A stretch of DNA of 64,000 nt from Kwoniella bestiolae CBS 10118 (lineage: Eukaryota > Basidiomycota > Tremellomycetes > Tremellales > Cryptococcaceae): contig NC_089245.1 in the NCBI RefSeq assembly GCF_000512585.2, forward strand, positions 620,001 to 684,000, read 5' to 3'. The notes under the pieces are model-generated. The model made no database searches, was not told the origin of the DNA, and saw only the letters and a program-made list of their open reading frames with translations. This document shows positions 59,768-64,000 of the stretch, piece by piece (positions within the stretch are counted from its first letter, which is position 1; every line of letters starts with the position of its first letter). A program made the translations under genes and the position numbers.

Positions 59768-60620
59768 CGTGGATGTCTTTGGTATTCTTGTTATGCTGTG
59801 ATAGATAGGTGAATGGAAAGAGGACATTGATTCACATAATCTTGTCCAACTTGACGTGTCATCTCGAGGTCTGCTAGTATCGGCTATGTCAGGTAATAGT
59901 TACGTAATGATCACATGAAGCCAATGCGCTGGTACTTGCTCGTACAATTTGCATCAACTTTCTCTAGCTATGCATATGGCTCATTGGGGATGAGCTTGCC
60001 CCCAAGCTGAAGCATATGCAGGGTCACTGCCACTGCCTTTATCTTGTCTATAATTTGCATGTACGATTCACTGTTTTGTGCATTCAGACTACATTCAACA
60101 ATGTTGAACCTGTGTGACTGCCCCGGACACCTCCACCTGATCTTTTGATCTGGTAGATGCAGTGAGTTAAGAGGAGAAGGAGCAGCAATGACGCTCAAGC
60201 ACCTGCCTGGTCCGGATCGATACCGTATGCATCTCATACCGTCTCAGCATTTACTTCTTGTCGACTAACATGCATGTGGATGGAATCCAGGTCCAATGCT
60301 GTATGAAGCTTTGAGTCCAGGCAGACGATTCAGTTCAGCCAAGTGGAGGTTTTAACCCTAAATTCCAAACCAGAGTTGACGAGACGGTGAAGCGTGCTAC
60401 TTCTGTCTGATAAGTTTGCTATTCATCTGAACGACTGAACACCCTTCATAATTCAGCTGCCCCCCCTTAGCAGTGGCAATATCAGTTGATCTGCTCGATC
60501 GACTCGACGCCTCTATCACTGTCTCGCTCATAAGTAATACAAGCGATCAATACACTCGATATCCTCGATATACCCACAACACCTTCTCTTCAGACAGATT
60601 ACGCGGAATCGACCACCATA
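59768..60620. other. Divergent region of SEC22 and kinase-like paralog 3
   Basis: About 850 bp with no convincing gene. A minus-strand frame at 59968-60237 has no intron or domain support. Confidence 0.45.
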
Positions 60621-62006
60621 ATGAGCATCTTCAACAGATTCCACTTGCAAATTCGAGCTGGATTACTTGAGGATGTTGATCTAGATAGCTGGGAGCGCAT
60701 CATCTGGTTTCCTCAATTGGAACAAGGGGTCTCTATGGAGAGAACCCCCTTTGATCAAATGCCATCCAAAGGTAAGAGTACACCCACACTCGAGCCCTCC
60801 GAGGCTGCGATCCGAGTTGAAATCAATCGTGAGCATTTCAACTCGGCTGGTCCACTCTCGTAGCAACTCCTTTCACTAACAATGACCACTCTTCCTGTCA
60901 ACGGATAGAACCTTCCTCTTCGACATATACCCCTCCCACCACTCAATCTCGACAGTCCGTGTCTGTGCCAAGCCGACCCGCGCGACGAGTTCAGGCAGGA
61001 CAACCTCCTGTCGCCGGGCCCTCACACATCTCGACCGAGCCTCGAGCCAACATCGAGCCGGAACTATCGTCTATCGCCCAACCCAGGATAGAAGTGTCAG
61101 AGTTCGTCACTAGAAATCATCTATGGGACGTCTTCAGGGGAAAACTCATTTCTCAACAATCAGCAGAACCCCATGCAAAGACGGAAAAGAGCGTCCTAGT
61201 CCAGCTTACTTATCTACATCATTTCCCCGGTGAGCGATTAGGACCCAGACCACCATACTCAAATAGAGAGGAACGATTCACCGAAACCCAAGCCCTGGAG
61301 GGGATAAAGAGGGAATCGAAGTTCTATCAAAAGTATGGCAACTCCTTAAAAGACGTGATTCCTGCTTATATTGGTACCTACGAAACTTCTTTTCGAGAGA
61401 CTCAAAATGGAGATGTCACGGTGGAGCTCTATGGGATGATATTTGAAGATCCAGGTGAACTGGTCGGAGATGCGTGGACGGGCTTGTATGATGACGACGT
61501 TGATATCGAAATCTGGTAAGTGTTAGTTCATCTCTCGTTGATCCCCACCGATCATGTAAAGTATTCCTTCTCTAACTGAAAGGACGAAACCCTCTCAATG
61601 AGAATGCACATGGCGTACAGCTTATAGAACAAGATCTGCGATTAAGGAACATGCCACTGACTTCTGTGGAACTAGGTCAAAATTTCACTCCGCCTACGAT
61701 ACCTTTCATTCTCTTGGATTCTTCCATGATACCGACATTGTTGCGTTGAACCTGTACTACGATAAGGTCAACCACCGAGCACGTATCGCCAATCATTTCG
61801 ACACCTTGATCATCAGTGATCATGACAACGATGAAACGAATCAGAAGGTGATCAAGGAGTTTTGGAGTTACGAAAGGGACAAATTGCAAATGTACAAAGA
61901 TGCTGTCATGGCTCGGAGATCGAAGTTGGTTCGGGGGGCTGATGGACAAGGGTTATCTCAGGACATTGAGCGCTCTCAGTGTATAGATAGTTGTACAGTG
62001 CTGTAA
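60621..62006 (+). CDS. Kinase-like protein with degraded catalytic motifs, paralog 3
   Basis: Exons 60621-60828, 60909-61515 and 61676-62006 give 381 aa. The alternative donor GTAAGA near 60771 would drop ~19 residues from exon 1. It starts MSIFNRFHLQIRAGLLED. A Ser/Pro-rich stretch precedes the shared body: TRNHLWDVFRGKLI, VLVQLTYLHHFPGERLG, RFTETQALEGIKRESKFYQK, VIPAYIGTYETSF, LYGMIFEDPGELVGDAWTG, and, after the conserved split-Trp intron, FHSAYDTFHSLGFFHDTDIV, ALNLYYDK and ARIANHFDTLI. This copy keeps an Asp (HDTDIVALN) where the other two have lost it, but DFG reads NHFD. The final intron is 160 nt, long for the genome. Function unknown. Confidence 0.66.
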
Positions 62007-62248
62007 TTTCAAAGCTTTACAAAGACGGTGTACCGTACATGCCACTGCCACTGAGAGAGCCCACTACAGTATGGACCAGGAACAGGAACGGAACCGCGAT
62101 TGACCGTGGGAAAGCAAGAAACAGTATGTACTGTACGTGCACAAACAGATATTTGGCCACATCGATTGGATGGATGAACTCACTTGTTCACATCTTTCAT
62201 CTCTCATCTTCATTTCATTCCGTCGTACGATAACAGCCATCTCTCAAC

Positions 62249-64000
62249 ATGTCAACAGTATTCTACCGCTGGGGGGCTGGCCGAAATGAGCAGCGGGTCA
62301 CCTTCGATGGAACCCACATATCCGTGTTTGATCTCAAGAGGGAGATCATCTTGGGGAATAAGATGGGAAATGGGAAAGATTTCGATATTGGTGTATATGA
62401 TAATGTCACTGGTGAAGGTGCGTGCCGTGCTTCGTCTTCCCAAAATTCTCTCTTGCTCCCTCGGTGTCCATCGTATATCTGAGGGCTGCAAATATATATA
62501 TATTGCGAGCTTCAAGCTGAGATCTATCTGATATTGCAGAATTCAAAGACGACAACCACCAAATCCCACGATCATCCTCCCTAATCGCCCGACGACTCCC
62601 CTCCTCAGCCAAAGGCAGAGGAAACGCCCAGAATTATATTGTCGGAACCTCAGCTGCGGACGCTCTGACGGGAGATCATAGGATTGAGTCCCATGCGAGG
62701 CAGGCGATGCAGGATAAACAGAACAGGGTCGGTGGGATTAGAGGTACAGGAGGGACGTTTGGGAGTATGTCGAAGAGGTTTGATGGGAAAGATGATGCGA
62801 AGGTGAGTTGAGTTTGCCCCTTTCACGTATTTGACCTCTGTCCCTCATAACGTGACTTGTGCTGACCCTCCGTGTACAACGCATAGCCCGGAGAACCTAG
62901 TGTACCGATATCGACCGGAAACGCAGAAGAAGATGCTAAGATTGCGGCTGTCCTGGCTCAAGGGGCGGAAACGTGGGAACAGATGCAGGAGGATATGTCA
63001 GCGTGAGTAACACTGTGAACCACTCGACACGTCACTCGAAGGTGCACATATGGGCGTCGTGCTGATTTGGACGTTTAGAGGTTACCGAGCACCCGCAGCT
63101 AGAGCAGCGCGGACCAACAAACCTTCCGGATCTGCCGTGGCAGCTGCGAATCAGAAGTATGATTTCGGTCTGCAGCACGATAAAGAGCCTCCAGCAGGTT
63201 ATATATGTTATAGGTGTGGTAAGAAAGGTTAGTGTCGAAGCTGTTTCTTATCGTCCATTCAAGACGTAACGATACCTTCAGCTGACATGTTACACTGTTT
63301 TTCAGGCCATTGGATCGAAAATTGTCCAGACAATGAGGATCCAGGAGCGAACGACCGCAAGCGATTTGTTAGAGTCACGGGTATCCCCAGAAGTTTCTTG
63401 AAGACCGTCGAGACACCTGGTGGAGTCGAGGGATCAAGTGGTGGTGCAATGTTGACCGCTGATGGTGGGTTTGTGAGGGCTGTTCCTGATCAGTGAGTTC
63501 AACTTTCTTCAAATTGTGATACAAATGAACATCTCGTACAATGGCCATCACATGAATGACCGGGTACATGTATACCACTATTTGAGACTGATATAAAATC
63601 TGTTTAATCAGACGTCAATGGCAAAAACAAGCCGCCGCGAAACCTCGAGCTCTCACCGGATCAGACGTCAGAGATTCCCAGCCTTTAGATGCTGCTTTGA
63701 TTTGTCCAATCTGCAAGAAACTGGTCTGGGAAGCTACAACCACTCCATGCTGCAAGACCAACTTCTGTGAAGAGTGCATTACGAATCATTTGCTGGAGAA
63801 CGAATTTGAATGCTTCACTTGCGAATCGAAGGTCCAGAGCTTGGATAAGCTGATTCCTAACACCGAGTTGAGGGAGAAGGTCAATAGGTATGTGGAAGGG
63901 GAGGTTGAGAGGTCCACGAAGGAGAAGAAAGAGAGTGATGAGAAGGAGAAGGAGGAGAGTGGGGGTGGGGACGAGGACGGAGGAGAGGAGAATGGGATGG
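62249..64000 (+). CDS. MPE1: Mpe1/RBBP6-type mRNA 3'-end processing factor, 5' part
   Basis: Exons 62249-62417, 62540-62802, 62887-63002, 63079-63227, 63306-63492 and 63612 onward; the gene runs off the right edge. The N-terminal DWNN ubiquitin-like domain reads MSTVFYRWGAGRNEQRVTFD, ISVFDLKREIILGNKMG and DFDIGVYDNVTGE. Exons 4 and 5 form a CCHC zinc knuckle (CYRCGKKGHWIENCP). Exon 6 begins a RING/U-box-like domain (CPICKKLVWEATTTPCCKTN then FCEECITNHLLENEFECFTC). This order is diagnostic of Mpe1, a subunit of the cleavage and polyadenylation factor needed for pre-mRNA cleavage and polyadenylation. The visible 3' end is Glu/Lys-rich. Confidence 0.93.

Noticed and set aside
59968..60237. 89-codon minus-strand frame upstream of SEC22
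   Set aside because: No domain or intron support; it lies in the divergent promoter region.
1..64000. tRNA genes
   Set aside because: I looked by eye for B-box-like GGTTCRANYCC with a matching acceptor stem and found none convincing; a tRNA scanner would be decisive.

Overview
The window is nuclear DNA of a basidiomycete fungus, most likely a tremellomycete yeast of the Cryptococcus/Kwoniella type. Genes sit on both strands and nearly all are split by short introns (about 45-90 nt, GTRNGT donors, CTNAY branch sites, YAG acceptors). The housekeeping proteins are fungal, and many proteins carry long Ser/Pro-rich tails. The genus is inferred from gene structure and protein style, not from a search. 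Exon joins were worked out by hand and checked for reading phase; none is confirmed by RNA.

Left part (1-12.9 kb): the 3' end of a Sec7-type ARF exchange factor, a Ser-rich protein full of basophilic kinase sites, a poorly coding 2.3 kb stretch with one unexplained open frame, and an Nvj2/Tex2-like lipid-transfer protein with PH and SMP domains.

Accessory island (13.1-20.9 kb): a run of orphan genes. A related pair (a broken copy at 13.1-13.8 kb and an intact one at 14.8-15.4 kb) is followed by a small Cys-containing protein, a 465-bp TA-flanked terminal-inverted-repeat element, a 323-aa helical protein and a related Glu-rich one. Spacers are long, and no housekeeping gene was recognised here.

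Tandem array (20.9-26.0 kb): five consecutive same-strand genes for proteins of 96-107 aa. Four are clear paralogs; the first is divergent but has the same intron phases (0,2,0). Their strand pattern suggests a ubiquitin-like fold. No described family was recognised, and this is the best candidate here for an undescribed system.

Conserved block (26.2-36.5 kb, all minus strand): epsilon-COP, a MESH1/SpoT-type HD hydrolase, a Ham1-family protein and an Atos-family protein.

Right part (37.2-64 kb): three dispersed paralogs of a kinase-like protein with degraded catalytic motifs (37.2, 45.2 and 60.6 kb) lie among conserved genes. These are ribosomal protein eL18, a kelch membrane protein, an Aim34-like mitochondrial SAP protein, Pex19, the largest RNA polymerase I subunit, an Atg37/ACBD5-like acyl-CoA-binding protein, Sec22, and the 5' part of the Mpe1 mRNA 3'-end factor. 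Two divergent promoters are evident (Aim34-like/PEX19 and RPA190/ATG37-like).
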